IMG/VR virus record: IMGVR_UViG_3300032213_000654
Span: 1-22,737 of that record
From: a virus
DNA: 22,737 bases
Strand: one strand, 5' to 3'
Positions 5,743 through 14,781 of the stretch are shown piece by piece; position 1 is the first letter of the stretch, and every line of letters begins with the position of its first letter. The notes under the pieces were generated by a model, which ran no database searches, was not told the origin of the DNA, and saw only the letters and a list, made by a program, of their open reading frames with translations. The position numbers and the translations under genes were made by a program.

Positions 5743-6426
5743 ATGAAAGTAGAAATTAATGTACCTGAAAATCTATCTGAAGTAAGATTAGAGCAATACC
5801 AAAAGTATGTTAAACTTATTACTGACAATGAAGTTTCTGATTTTGTAAATCAAAAGACACTAGAGATATTTTGTAACTTACCTTTAACAGATGTTATTAA
5901 AATTAGTTATAACTCAGTTGATGAAATACTAAAACACTTAAACACTTTATTTACTAAAAAATACTTTCTTAAACCTACATTTGAATTGTACGGAAAAGAG
6001 TTTGGGTTTATACCTAAATTAGAAGATATTACTTTTGGTGAATATATAGATTTAGATACTTACTTAAAAGATACTTCTACTTGGCACAAAGCACTAGCTG
6101 TATTATACAGACCAGTTAAAAAGAAGATAAAGAATATGTATCTTATAGAAGATTACAACGGCTCGGAGCAATATGCTGAAGTAATGAAAGATGCACCTGT
6201 AGATATTATGTTAGGTGCTATGGTTTTTTTTTACACTTTAGGCAGCGAATTACTGAACGATACGATGGATTATTTACAAGCTCAGAAGCTGGAACGATTG
6301 GAGATTACTCAAGGGAGCAACAGTTCGCAAATAAATATGGATGGTATCAATCAATCTATGGAATCGCTAAAGGAGATCTCACAAAGTTTGATATGGTCAC
6401 CAAGCTTTCATTACACCAGTGTTTAA
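5743..6426 (+). CDS. Tail assembly chaperone, zero-frame product (gpG-like)
   Basis: A 227-residue cytoplasmic protein at the head of the tail gene block. Features include an acidic beta-rich start, a central ITFGEYIDLDTYLKD (96-110), HKALAVLYRPV (115-125), and MLGAMVFFYTLGSELL (156-171). These resemble tail-assembly chaperones of Bacteroidota phages that coat the tape measure during tail assembly. The last 60 residues (about 168-227) are Ser/Gln/Asn-rich and poorly structured, and overlap a second reading frame that carries the conserved extension. A T9 run at 6224-6232 falls inside VFF codons 161-163 and gives a -1 shift site. The termination product may be needed in excess over the shifted one, as lambda gpG is over gpGT. 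Confidence 0.75.
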   Translation: MKVEINVPENLSEVRLEQYQKYVKLITDNEVSDFVNQKTLEIFCNLPLTDVIKISYNSVDEILKHLNTLFTKKYFLKPTFELYGKEFGFIPKLEDITFGEYIDLDTYLKDTSTWHKALAVLYRPVKKKIKNMYLIEDYNGSEQYAEVMKDAPVDIMLGAMVFFYTLGSELLNDTMDYLQAQKLERLEITQGSNSSQINMDGINQSMESLKEISQSLIWSPSFHYTSV

Positions 6427-6494
6427 CTTGGCTAACATTTGAAAAAGAAAAAAACGAAATAGAAATAGCAAACATAAAAAGAAATGGTATATAA
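5743..6494 (+). CDS. Tail assembly chaperone, -1 frameshift product (gpGT-like)
   Basis: If ribosomes slip -1 on T TTT TTT (6225-6231), the first 163 residues are joined to 87 more read from 6231, ending at TAA 6492-6494, for about 250 residues in all. The -1 frame is open from about 6180 to 6494. It encodes a folded-looking segment: EQQFANKYGWYQSIYGIAKG, then DLTKFDMVTKLSLHQCLTWL, then a charged helix. This KYGWY...LAKGD...LTWL pattern is what separate or shifted T-domain ORFs of Bacteroidota phages carry. The next gene starts inside the -1 frame (ATG 6484, 11-base overlap), the usual spacing for coupled genes. The zero frame instead leaves a 57-base gap. The frame with KYGWY has no suitable start of its own upstream of that motif. 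Confidence 0.75.
6225..6231 (+). other. Predicted -1 ribosomal frameshift site, T TTT TTT
   Basis: A run of nine T residues (6224-6232) lies in the chaperone gene with zero-frame phasing GTT TTT TTT TAC, which is an X XXY YYZ heptamer of T. After slipping, reading continues TTA CAC TTT and stays open to 6494. Homopolymeric T runs are known slippery sites. Downstream, 6290-6410 is visibly richer in G and C than its surroundings, consistent with dual coding. Confidence 0.75.
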
Positions 6495-7200
6495 TTTAAT
6501 ACAAACAATTAAGAATGCTTTATTAGCAGAACCTTTTTGCAATACAGTAACTGAAGGAGATATATTCGAAGTTGATTTAAACAAACGAACTATATTTCCT
6601 TTAACACATATAATGATTAACTCATCTACACACCAAGGTAATGTTATTTCTTTTAATGTTACTATGCTTTGTATGGATGTTATCAATCAAAAAGAAAAAG
6701 ATAATAAAGTAGATATTTGGAACACACAACACTTATTAGCTACAAGGGTTTTAGATTTACTTAATAGGGGAGATTTAAGAGATGGCAACTATGAGTTATC
6801 AGGCAATCCAAGTTACGAACCATTTACTGAAAGATTTGAAAACGATTTAGCAGGATGGGCTGTTACATTTGATATAGTACTTGCAAACGATATGACTATA
6901 TGTGGTAATACAATTCCTGTTTATAGCCAAGTAGTTAGTTTTGCAACTCCAATGAATTCTATAGTTTATAGATGTGATGGTGATTTTTTAGCTGCATCTT
7001 ATGGTAACAACGAAAACAATCTAACAGATTTAATAGATATGTTTAATTCAAATCCACCTGTAGCAAATAACGCAACATTCTTAGAATATGGTGTTTGTTA
7101 TGATAATGGTGATGGTAGGGTAAGAATGGAGATGACACAGGAAGCTTATAATGCACTTTCTTGTAATGGAAGTTTAACACTTGATGTTATCTACGATTAA
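6484..7200 (+). CDS. Tail terminator-like protein
   Basis: A 238-residue protein. The first half has the order seen in phage tail-terminator proteins: a leading helix VYNLIQTIKNALL (2-14), NTVTEGDIFEVDLNKRTIFPL (20-40), then HIMINSS and a beta strand VISFNVTMLCMDV (54-66). This is the D-x-x-K-x-x-x-x-P-L signature of Bacteroidota tail-completion proteins that cap the tube. The second half (about 150-238) is a beta-rich extension with three Cys, perhaps a virion-exposed domain. It starts inside the chaperone's -1 frame and its stop overlaps the next ATG. Confidence 0.65.
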   Translation: MVYNLIQTIKNALLAEPFCNTVTEGDIFEVDLNKRTIFPLTHIMINSSTHQGNVISFNVTMLCMDVINQKEKDNKVDIWNTQHLLATRVLDLLNRGDLRDGNYELSGNPSYEPFTERFENDLAGWAVTFDIVLANDMTICGNTIPVYSQVVSFATPMNSIVYRCDGDFLAASYGNNENNLTDLIDMFNSNPPVANNATFLEYGVCYDNGDGRVRMEMTQEAYNALSCNGSLTLDVIYD

Positions 7201-7742
7201 TGAAAAACCAAAAAGAAACATACGATTATTTAAACAAGTTTGCCAAGTATGTAATACAACAAAGTAGAAGTAACTTAACTAGGCAAGGTAAAAGAAATCA
7301 AGGTGATTTATATAATAGCTTAGGAAGTCAAATTGAAGTAGGTAAAAATAGCTTTCGTTTAACCTTTTTAATGGAAGATTATGGTACATTTGTAGATAAA
7401 GGTGTTAAAGGCAAAACTAGTTCAACAAGAGCGCCTAAAAGCCCTTATAAATTTGGAAGTGGTACAGGTGGTACAGGTGGTTTAACAAAGGGAATAGATA
7501 AATGGGTTAAACAAAAAAGAATACAATTTAAACAAAAAGAGGGCAAGGGTGTTAAAGGGCAGTTTTTATCTTATAACCAAACTTCTTTTTTAATTAGAAG
7601 AGCAATTTGGAATAAAGGTATTAAATCAAGTTTGTTTTTTACTAAACCATTTGAAGCAGCATTTAAAAACCTACCAGATGAAATAGTAGAAGCGTTTGCT
7701 TTAGATATAGAAAACTTAATGAAACATAGTTTAAAAAAATAA
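7200..7742 (+). CDS. HK97 gp10-like head-tail closure / tail completion protein
   Basis: A 180-residue protein. It shows LMEDYGTFVDKGVKG (57-71), close to the L-x-x-Y-G-x-F-V-D-x-G-x-x-G hallmark of HK97-gp10-like minor tail or neck proteins. The N-terminal part is a helix plus strands (FAKYVIQQSRSNLTRQG, SFRLTFLM). A Gly-rich basic loop at 75-100 and a helical end follow. Family members join the connector to the tail tube. It sits directly after the tail-terminator-like gene with a one-base overlap. The pI appears high from Lys content. Confidence 0.75.
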   Translation: MKNQKETYDYLNKFAKYVIQQSRSNLTRQGKRNQGDLYNSLGSQIEVGKNSFRLTFLMEDYGTFVDKGVKGKTSSTRAPKSPYKFGSGTGGTGGLTKGIDKWVKQKRIQFKQKEGKGVKGQFLSYNQTSFLIRRAIWNKGIKSSLFFTKPFEAAFKNLPDEIVEAFALDIENLMKHSLKK

Positions 7743-7748
7743 AATAAA

Positions 7749-8882
7749 ATGAAAGTATTTAATTGTAGAAGTCCGTATATTATTAGCATAGATAATGGTA
7801 ATACACAAATAGCAACTAAATTAGAAATTAAAATTTGGAGAATAGGTAATGCAGAAAACACTGCTATAACTAAATCTATACAAAAAACTAAATTTGGACC
7901 AGATCAATATATAAATCATTATAATATAAGTCCTTTTGTTTATGACTTAATAGATACATTTAAAAATAATGTTTTATCATTTGCATATAATGTTAAAGTA
8001 ACTAAATATTCTGATACTGGAGAAGGTTTTGAAGATATAGGAAACGAATCTTTAGTATCTGTTAATGGTTATAATGATTACGAAAACCCTAATTATAATT
8101 ATACTGATTCTATAGCTATTTTAAATACAAATGGTACAATCTATAACGCTACAGGTTATGATGTTAATTATTACTATGATACAAACACAATACCTGAAAT
8201 AGATTTAATTATTGACTTTACAACTACAACAAGTGATTATAGAATTAAATATAGTACCACTGCTTTTGTAGACGATCATTACGAAACTTATAATAGTTTT
8301 GTTAATTATGATAATGATGATTCTATTTTCCAAGATAGACAACCAATGGTAGTAGCTCCTAATGATGGTGTAATAGTTAGTACAGTTTTTTCAATAGAAG
8401 AAATTATACCAGAATTTCCAAGAACTACAATTTATAGTTGTAAATTAATTGCAAACTGCGAACAAAAATATAATCCATTTGCTTTAGAATATGTAAATAG
8501 ATTAGGTGGTAAACAAACAATGACTTTATTTAAAAATAGTACACAAACTATTAATACAAAAGCTACTGATTATAATACAAATAATTTCACAAATAATTAT
8601 CCTACATATAATAGATATCTAGGTCAAAAAAGAATATTTAATAAAAACGGAAATAAAACTATTAAATGTAATACTGGTTGGCTAAATGAAAATGATAATA
8701 TAAATATACAAGATATATATTTAAGTGAAATGCTTTATTTAACTTCTGCTGATGGTACTATTGATGCAGCAGTTATTTTAAAAAATAGTTCACAACAAAT
8801 TAAAACGCATTTAAACGAAAAAGTAATTAACTACGAATTAGAGTTTGAAGTTGCAAGTTCATTAATAAATAATGTAGTATAA
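7749..8882 (+). CDS. Tail protein, probable tail tip / distal tail component
   Basis: A 377-residue protein, beta-rich and full of Asn, Tyr, Thr and Ile, with no membrane or catalytic motif. It begins MKVFNCRSPYIISID followed by TKLEIKIWRIG (about 24-34) and YNISPFVYDLI. This start resembles a widespread Bacteroidota phage tail protein that precedes a much larger tail protein, as here. The gene is preceded by TAAAATAAAATG and ends one base into the next ATG. A distal-tail or baseplate-hub role is inferred from position between tail completion genes and the tape measure. It carries no recognised enzymatic domain. Confidence 0.6.
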   Translation: MKVFNCRSPYIISIDNGNTQIATKLEIKIWRIGNAENTAITKSIQKTKFGPDQYINHYNISPFVYDLIDTFKNNVLSFAYNVKVTKYSDTGEGFEDIGNESLVSVNGYNDYENPNYNYTDSIAILNTNGTIYNATGYDVNYYYDTNTIPEIDLIIDFTTTTSDYRIKYSTTAFVDDHYETYNSFVNYDNDDSIFQDRQPMVVAPNDGVIVSTVFSIEEIIPEFPRTTIYSCKLIANCEQKYNPFALEYVNRLGGKQTMTLFKNSTQTINTKATDYNTNNFTNNYPTYNRYLGQKRIFNKNGNKTIKCNTGWLNENDNINIQDIYLSEMLYLTSADGTIDAAVILKNSSQQIKTHLNEKVINYELEFEVASSLINNVV

Positions 8883-11341
8883 TGGTAAGTGTAGAAATAT
8901 ATGTTAAAACCCCAGTTAATATTGTTAATACTGTTGCTTTTACTGCAGATACAACTATTTACACAGCAGATAGTGGTATTATTACAGCAGATAAAACTAT
9001 AGAGGTTACAAATATTAATGGTGATTATTATACTAGATTAGATTTATTTAAAGATGAAAAGATTAGTTTAAATTCATCTATACAAAATGTAAATGATTTG
9101 AGTAAAGTATTTACTGATTACACTCAAAGTTTTACTGTACCTGCTTCTAAAAATAATAATCAAATATTTAACTATTGGAATGAAAGCGGAGTTAACGATG
9201 GTTTCGATCAACGTATTAGATATGATGCTATTATAGAAATAAATTCAATACCATTTAAAAAAGGACAGGTACAAATAGAAAAAGCAAATGAGAAAGATAA
9301 TAGAGTTGAAAGTTTTTCAATTACTTTTTATGGTAAAGTAAAACAAATTAAGGATTTATTTAAAGAAGATAAATTAGATATTTTTAATTATAATAGTTTA
9401 AATCATCCTTATACTTTTGATGAAATTAGAAAAAGAATTGATGGTACTATAGTAGACAATGTTAGTTATCCTTTAGTAGGAAATAAAAATAAATACGAAT
9501 ATTTAACAGGTGGGACAAACGATGTTTCTGTAGGTGGTAGTATAGCTAAGTCAATAGTTTATACTGATTTATTCCCTGCAATTCCTGTAAGTAAAATATT
9601 TGATTTTATGCAATCTCATTATGATATAACTTTTACAAGTACATTATTTGACACTTCTTATTGGAAAGATTTATATTTATATGGTAAAAGAAAAGAGCAA
9701 CAATCTGTTTATACCGCACCTGTTAAAATAAATTATAATACAAAAACATTTGATACTTTTCCATTAACTGCTTTCGATGGTTTTAATTTGTCAACTGATA
9801 ATGTTACTATAAAAAAGTTATTATTAAACCCTTATTTTCCTACATATACAAATCAACAATATGTACCAAAATCACTTGAATCATATCAAATATTAATAAA
9901 TGTTAGTAATAACACTATCCCATATAGATTAAAAGTTAAAAATACAAATGGAACTTTAATACAGGTTTTTAATAACTTATTAGGTAACACAACCAATAAT
10001 ATTTCTGCAGATTTCAATTTAAATAATAATCAAAGTTTTTATTTTGAAATAGAAAGTGAATCACCTTTAACATTTTCGTCTGAACTTCGTATTTTTACTA
10101 CAATGTATGGACCACATTTAAATGCTTTTGGAATGTGGGTTAATACTGGTTATTGGAGCGCAAATCATTTTTATACTTCTCCTAATCAATCTACTACAGA
10201 AACAATAAATATAGGTGATTATATCCCTGATATGAAAATAGTAGATTTCTTTAATGGAATTATAAAGTTATTTAATTTAACTATAACTGCTACAAGTGAA
10301 ACTGAATTTAATTTAGAGCCATTAGAATTTTATTATGCTTATGGAAACTATATTGATATTAATGATTATGTAATTAATGATAGTGTAGATTTAGAAAGAA
10401 CTAAACTATTTAAAAAATTATCTTTTAGCCACGAAAAATCAGATAACATATTAAACAACTTTTTTAGAAATACCTTTCTAAGAAAATACGACTATGGTGA
10501 TTTAATTTATGAAGATGATTTAAGTAATGAAAGTACAACTTATGAAATAAAATCTCCTTTTGAAAATGTTATGTGGGAAAGATCTACAGCAGGTAATTTT
10601 CAAACTACTTCTATAATTGATAAAGATTTAAACCCTTATAAGCCAAAACCTATATTAATGTATAAAAATAATTTACAAAGTTTAAGCACTAGCATTAAAT
10701 TATATACAGGTTCATCTTATTATAATTTAAGTACATATCAAAGATTTTCAAATGAACTATTTATAAATAATGATATAGCTAGTTTAAATTTTGGAGAAGA
10801 AATATCTACTTGGCAAACATCATTACCAGCTTCAAATTCTTTATTTGAATTATGGTATAAAAACTATATTAGTGGTTTGTATGATATTCGCTGTAGGTTA
10901 GTTAAATTAAAAGCTATTATACCTATAACTAAATTAGTTGATATTAAATTAAACGATAAAATAATATATAAAGACAAAAAATATATTATAAATCAATTTA
11001 CAACTGATTTAACTACAGGTGAAGCTGACTTAGAATTAATATCTGATTTTAGAACTGTAATTAATTCTGCAGTTGGTGCTGGTAAATTTGCTTTAAAACA
11101 ACTATTTACAATAAATAACACAGCACAAGATTTAGAAGTTACTATTTTAAAATTAAATAGTGAGGAATACGATATAGAATACAATCCTACAGCGTTTGCT
11201 GATAGAGGTAATACCGCAGATGGTACTTTTATAGTACCTATTGATGCTAATACTACAGGTGATGTAGCTTATAAACAAATAGAAATTACATATCATAACC
11301 CTGATTCAAAACAATATATAGATATTATACAATATGCTTAA
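8882..11341 (+). CDS. Large tail protein (probable baseplate / tail tip hub)
   Basis: At 819 residues this is the largest gene in the window. The N-terminus carries three TAD triplets with exact seven-residue spacing (21-23, 28-30, 35-37). A region about 50-170 follows (RLDLFKDEKISLNSSIQNV, then FTDYTQSFTVPASKN, then IRYDAIIEIN and VESFSITFYGKVKQIKDLF) that is typical of large tail proteins of Flavobacterium-type phages. The middle is beta-rich. Near 720 come the strands KDKKYIINQFTTDLTTGEADLEL, as in phage tail hub domains, followed by a C-terminal beta domain. No lysozyme or peptidase motif is visible. It probably forms the tail tip with the 377-residue neighbour. Confidence 0.6.
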   Translation: MVSVEIYVKTPVNIVNTVAFTADTTIYTADSGIITADKTIEVTNINGDYYTRLDLFKDEKISLNSSIQNVNDLSKVFTDYTQSFTVPASKNNNQIFNYWNESGVNDGFDQRIRYDAIIEINSIPFKKGQVQIEKANEKDNRVESFSITFYGKVKQIKDLFKEDKLDIFNYNSLNHPYTFDEIRKRIDGTIVDNVSYPLVGNKNKYEYLTGGTNDVSVGGSIAKSIVYTDLFPAIPVSKIFDFMQSHYDITFTSTLFDTSYWKDLYLYGKRKEQQSVYTAPVKINYNTKTFDTFPLTAFDGFNLSTDNVTIKKLLLNPYFPTYTNQQYVPKSLESYQILINVSNNTIPYRLKVKNTNGTLIQVFNNLLGNTTNNISADFNLNNNQSFYFEIESESPLTFSSELRIFTTMYGPHLNAFGMWVNTGYWSANHFYTSPNQSTTETINIGDYIPDMKIVDFFNGIIKLFNLTITATSETEFNLEPLEFYYAYGNYIDINDYVINDSVDLERTKLFKKLSFSHEKSDNILNNFFRNTFLRKYDYGDLIYEDDLSNESTTYEIKSPFENVMWERSTAGNFQTTSIIDKDLNPYKPKPILMYKNNLQSLSTSIKLYTGSSYYNLSTYQRFSNELFINNDIASLNFGEEISTWQTSLPASNSLFELWYKNYISGLYDIRCRLVKLKAIIPITKLVDIKLNDKIIYKDKKYIINQFTTDLTTGEADLELISDFRTVINSAVGAGKFALKQLFTINNTAQDLEVTILKLNSEEYDIEYNPTAFADRGNTADGTFIVPIDANTTGDVAYKQIEITYHNPDSKQYIDIIQYA

Positions 11342-11483
11342 AAATATTTTAGATTTATTAAAACTGCAAAAAGGTTATGGTTCTACTGAATCAATAGCAA
11401 TAGCAAAAGGTATAAATAAAATACCAGAAACAACAAAAGAACTAAAACAATACTTTAAAAGATTAGCAAATGGCAATAACTAA
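11334..11483 (+). CDS. 49-aa hypothetical protein before the tape measure
   Basis: A short ORF overlapping the large tail gene by 8 bases and the tape measure gene by 14. It is basic and helical (NILDLLKLQKGYGSTESIAIAKGINKI, split at Gly14, then a second helix to residue 46). Its double overlap and the absence of a gap support translation. In many phages the gene just before the tape measure helps tail assembly, but here the chaperone is far upstream, so a helper role is only a guess. Confidence 0.55.
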   Translation: MLKNILDLLKLQKGYGSTESIAIAKGINKIPETTKELKQYFKRLANGNN

Positions 11484-13512
11484 GACAATAGAAATTGATG
11501 TAAATTCTAATAAAGCCGAAAGCGAAGTAAAAGACCTTATAAAAGGTTTTGAAAACCTAAACGACAGCGTAAAAGATTTAGGTAAAACTGGTGCTAAAGC
11601 TTTAGACAACATAGAAAAGAACACTAAAGAAGCAGAGAAATCTACAAAATCTTTATCTGAGGGTTTTAAAGCTACTGGTGTAGCTATGAAAGCTATGGGT
11701 GTTGGACTTATAATTTCAGCGTTTTCTACTTTGAAAGATGTATTTATGTCTAATCAAAAAGTAGCTGATACTTTTAGTGCTGTAATGGGTACTGTTACAA
11801 ATATATTTAGTCAAGTTACAAACGTAATAGTTTCTGTAATTGAAAAAGTAAACAGTGCTAGTGGCGGTTTTAAGGGTTTATCTGCTGTTATTAGTGGTTT
11901 GTTAACATTATCATTAACTCCATTAAAAGTAGCTTTCTACGGAATTAAATTAACTATTGATGAAGTTAGATTAGCTTGGGAAGAAAGTTTATTTGGTGAT
12001 GGTGATCCTAAAACTATTAAAGATTTAACTAAACGAATTGAAGAAACTAAAGGAAGTTTAAAAAAGGTAGGTACTGACGCTGTAGAAGCTGGAAAAAAAG
12101 TAGCTAGTAATATTGGAACTGCAATAGGTGAAGTAGGTGCTGTAGTTTCAGGTACTATTGAAGGTGTGAGTAAAATATCTATTGCTGGTGCTTATGAACA
12201 AGCTAAAGCAAATGTACAATTACAAAATACTGCAAAATTAGCAGAAGCAGAACAAGCTAGGTTAGTTGAACAATATGATAGACAAGCCGAAAAATTAAGA
12301 CAAGTAAGAGATGATGATAGAAATAGTATTGCTGATAGAATTGCTGCTAATGAAAAGTTAAAAAATGTTTTAAATAATCAACAAGCTGCGATGCTAGGAC
12401 AAGCTAATGCACAAATAGCAGCAGCACAATCTACATTAGCACAAAACAAAAGTATAGAAAATCAAGTAGCACTTACAAACGCTTTAGCAAATAGAGAGGG
12501 TGTACTTGCACAGGTAGAGGGTTTAAGATCAGAACAACAAGCAAACAATTTAGCGTTAAGTAAAGAAGCTTTAGATTTAACTAAAAGTAAAAACGAAGCA
12601 GAAACACAATTAGCTATTACGCAAAAACAATTTGATGCTGAAAGGTTAAAAGATGAAGAAGCTATATTATTAGCTCAAAAAGAGGCTTTAGAATATACTA
12701 AACAAGCTGAATTAGAAAGATTACAAAATGTAATTGATACAACTAAAGCAGGTACACAAGCTAGAGTAGATGCAGAAAACGAATACGCTGCTAAAAAGCA
12801 AGAAGTTGAAAATGCTATATTATTAAAAGAAGATGAAATAGCTGCATATAAATTAAACAAAAAAATAGAAGATCAACAATTAGTAGCAAATAACGATGCT
12901 TTAAATTTTCAAACTAGATTAGATGCTTTAACTGAGCAAGAAAGATTAATTACTGAAGCTACTAATATTTCTGAAGCTGAAAGAACTGCTTTATTAAAAG
13001 CTAATGCCGAAGCAAGAACTGAAATAGCTACAAAAGAAAAAGAAGCAAGATTAAAATTAATGGATGCAGTTTCTAGTGGTTTATCTATGGCTGCTGGTGA
13101 GTTAGGTGAAGCTACTGCTGCTGGTAAAGCTGCCGCCGTTGCTGCTGCTACAATATCTACTTATACTGCTATTGCAGGTCAGTTACAAGCGTTTTCTAAA
13201 GTACCTGTCCCAGGATATGCTATTGCACAAGCTATAGTTACTGGTGCTATGGGTTTACTACAAGTTAAAAAAATATTAGAAGTAAAAACACCTGAGGGAG
13301 GAGGTGGTGGTTCTGCACCTAGTATGGCAGGTGGTGGTGGTGCTGCAGCTATGCCATCTTTTAATGTAGTTGGTGCTGGTGGTACAAATCAAATAGCACA
13401 AGTAATGAGTGATCAAGGTGCTGCACCTGTCCAAGCTTATGTAGTTGCTAGTAATGTAACATCTGCACAAAGTTTAAATAGAAACATAGTAAACAACGCT
13501 ACATTAGGATAA
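11470..13512 (+). CDS. Tail tape measure protein
   Basis: A 680-residue protein setting tail length and lying inside the tail tube. It has an N-terminal charged helical region (15-65), hydrophobic helices around 68-88 and 135-160, and a long Ala/Glu/Gln/Lys coiled coil from about 240 to 525. An Ala-rich hydrophobic region (about 535-600) and a Gly-rich patch (about 610-630) follow, then a C-terminal tail. This layout is typical of tape measures. Using about 0.15 nm per residue, the tail would be near 100 nm. There is no transglycosylase or peptidase motif. Confidence 0.9.
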   Translation: MAITKTIEIDVNSNKAESEVKDLIKGFENLNDSVKDLGKTGAKALDNIEKNTKEAEKSTKSLSEGFKATGVAMKAMGVGLIISAFSTLKDVFMSNQKVADTFSAVMGTVTNIFSQVTNVIVSVIEKVNSASGGFKGLSAVISGLLTLSLTPLKVAFYGIKLTIDEVRLAWEESLFGDGDPKTIKDLTKRIEETKGSLKKVGTDAVEAGKKVASNIGTAIGEVGAVVSGTIEGVSKISIAGAYEQAKANVQLQNTAKLAEAEQARLVEQYDRQAEKLRQVRDDDRNSIADRIAANEKLKNVLNNQQAAMLGQANAQIAAAQSTLAQNKSIENQVALTNALANREGVLAQVEGLRSEQQANNLALSKEALDLTKSKNEAETQLAITQKQFDAERLKDEEAILLAQKEALEYTKQAELERLQNVIDTTKAGTQARVDAENEYAAKKQEVENAILLKEDEIAAYKLNKKIEDQQLVANNDALNFQTRLDALTEQERLITEATNISEAERTALLKANAEARTEIATKEKEARLKLMDAVSSGLSMAAGELGEATAAGKAAAVAAATISTYTAIAGQLQAFSKVPVPGYAIAQAIVTGAMGLLQVKKILEVKTPEGGGGGSAPSMAGGGGAAAMPSFNVVGAGGTNQIAQVMSDQGAAPVQAYVVASNVTSAQSLNRNIVNNATLG

Positions 13513-13531
13513 ATAACAATTTAATATAATA

Positions 13532-13549
13532 TTAATTTTTAAATAAAAA
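13532..13549 (+). promoter_or_regulatory. Late-unit leader element, copy 3 (TTAATTTTTAAATAAAAA)
   Basis: It lies in the 41-base gap between tape measure and prohead protease, four bases before the ATG at 13554. It aligns with the copies at 3314, 5726, 15906 and 18188. No terminator precedes it, so it may add transcription of the head genes or only aid translation. Confidence 0.45.
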
Positions 13550-13553
13550 GTAA

Positions 13554-14147
13554 ATGAACTTAATAGAATTAATTATAGACGATAACGAAGAATTGCAAGG
13601 TGTAGAAGCTATCAGTGTAGTAGAATCACCTGCAATAGAATCGGACTTTGTAGCTTTAAAAGCAGAAGAAGTTAAACTTGCTGAGGTATCTAAAGAAAAG
13701 CGGATCTTAATGGGTGCTGTATTAATACCAGAAAAACCTATTTATAGAAAAAGTGGAGATACTGAATATTACATTTACTTTTCAAAAGACACAGTAGTAA
13801 AAGCTTCACAATTATTTTTAAAGAAAGGTAACCAATCTAATAGTACTTTAGAACACCAAAAAGCTATTGAAGGATTAACTGTAGTTGAATCTTGGATTGT
13901 AGAAGATTTAACTAAAGACAAATCTGCTTTATATAATTTAAGTGTGCCAGTAGGTACTTGGATGGCTTCTATAAAAGTTGATAATGATGAAATTTGGAAT
14001 GACTTTGTAAAAACAGGTAAAGTTAAAGGGTTTTCACTTGAGGGTTACTTTGCCGACAAATTAGAATCAAAAAAAGAACTAAGCAAAGAACTAACAGAAG
14101 AAGAAACTTTAATAGAACAAATTAAACAAGTTTTAAGAAACATATAA
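13554..14147 (+). CDS. XkdF-like prohead protease
   Basis: A 197-residue protein with the XkdF/S78-type phage protease layout. The N-terminal segment is GVEAISVVESPAIESDFVAL (16-35). It is followed by KRILMGAVLIPEKPIYR (49-65), TLEHQKAIEGLTVVESWIVED (98-118), and GTWMASIKV then VKGFSLEGYF (157-166). His101 and Ser161 are the likely catalytic His and Ser. It matures the capsid by cleaving scaffold and capsid N-termini during assembly. A short helical, charged C-terminus may act as targeting tail. It is separated from the scaffold and capsid genes by four genes and a reverse-strand cassette. Confidence 0.82.
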   Translation: MNLIELIIDDNEELQGVEAISVVESPAIESDFVALKAEEVKLAEVSKEKRILMGAVLIPEKPIYRKSGDTEYYIYFSKDTVVKASQLFLKKGNQSNSTLEHQKAIEGLTVVESWIVEDLTKDKSALYNLSVPVGTWMASIKVDNDEIWNDFVKTGKVKGFSLEGYFADKLESKKELSKELTEEETLIEQIKQVLRNI

Positions 14148-14779
14148 TGGCTACAACTACTAATACAGCATACAAAGTACATATACAAGAGGCAACTCAA
14201 AACGAAGTAGATAGTGTAAACATCGAACAAGGTGCTATGTTAGTTACTGATGAAGCTTTATTTATGGGTTTCAATAATGAGCAAGTAATAGTATATCCAC
14301 CACAATCTGACAAAATGGGATTAGGTTGGGCAAGATATGATGACACACAATATACTTCTGCTTCACCTTATTCGTTTAATACAACTGCTTTTACTGTGCC
14401 TAATAATTCAGGTAATGTAATTAATTCACATATTCACTCTGATGCTGCATTTTATTCTAATAATAAATTAAGAGCTGAGTTTGAAAACGATGTATATATT
14501 ATTACAATAGCTTTTAAAGCTAAAATAAGTAATTCAAATGGATACGTAGAACTATATTTAGAAGGTGGTAATGGCACTCCTTACGATAGGCTTAGAGATA
14601 TTATTACTTTTCCTAAAGGTAATAACGTAGAGCATACTTATTGTAAAACTTTTCAATACTATTCCGATGAAGATGTAATAACAAATGGATTAAGCGTTAA
14701 AATGTTAGCTAACCACTCAGGTAGTATAAACGATGTAATTTATTTTATACAAAGAACTCAAAACCATAAATATCAATAA
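14147..14779 (+). CDS. Beta-rich protein, possible virion decoration or head fibre
   Basis: A 210-residue protein without membrane or catalytic motifs, rich in Asn, Thr, Tyr and Ser with alternating beta-strand patterns (IITIAFKAKIS, GYVELYLEGG, VEHTYCKTFQYYS). It has a Gly-x-Gly turn and looks like a jelly-roll or beta-sandwich domain of the kind found in virion surface proteins. The N-terminal 60 residues (ATQNEVDSVNIEQGAMLVTD...) resemble the leading segment of phage fibre/knob proteins. Its place between the protease and a conserved Cys-rich protein suggests a capsid decoration or head-fibre protein. It starts one base into the protease stop. Confidence 0.5.
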   Translation: MATTTNTAYKVHIQEATQNEVDSVNIEQGAMLVTDEALFMGFNNEQVIVYPPQSDKMGLGWARYDDTQYTSASPYSFNTTAFTVPNNSGNVINSHIHSDAAFYSNNKLRAEFENDVYIITIAFKAKISNSNGYVELYLEGGNGTPYDRLRDIITFPKGNNVEHTYCKTFQYYSDEDVITNGLSVKMLANHSGSINDVIYFIQRTQNHKYQ

Positions 14780-14781
14780 AA

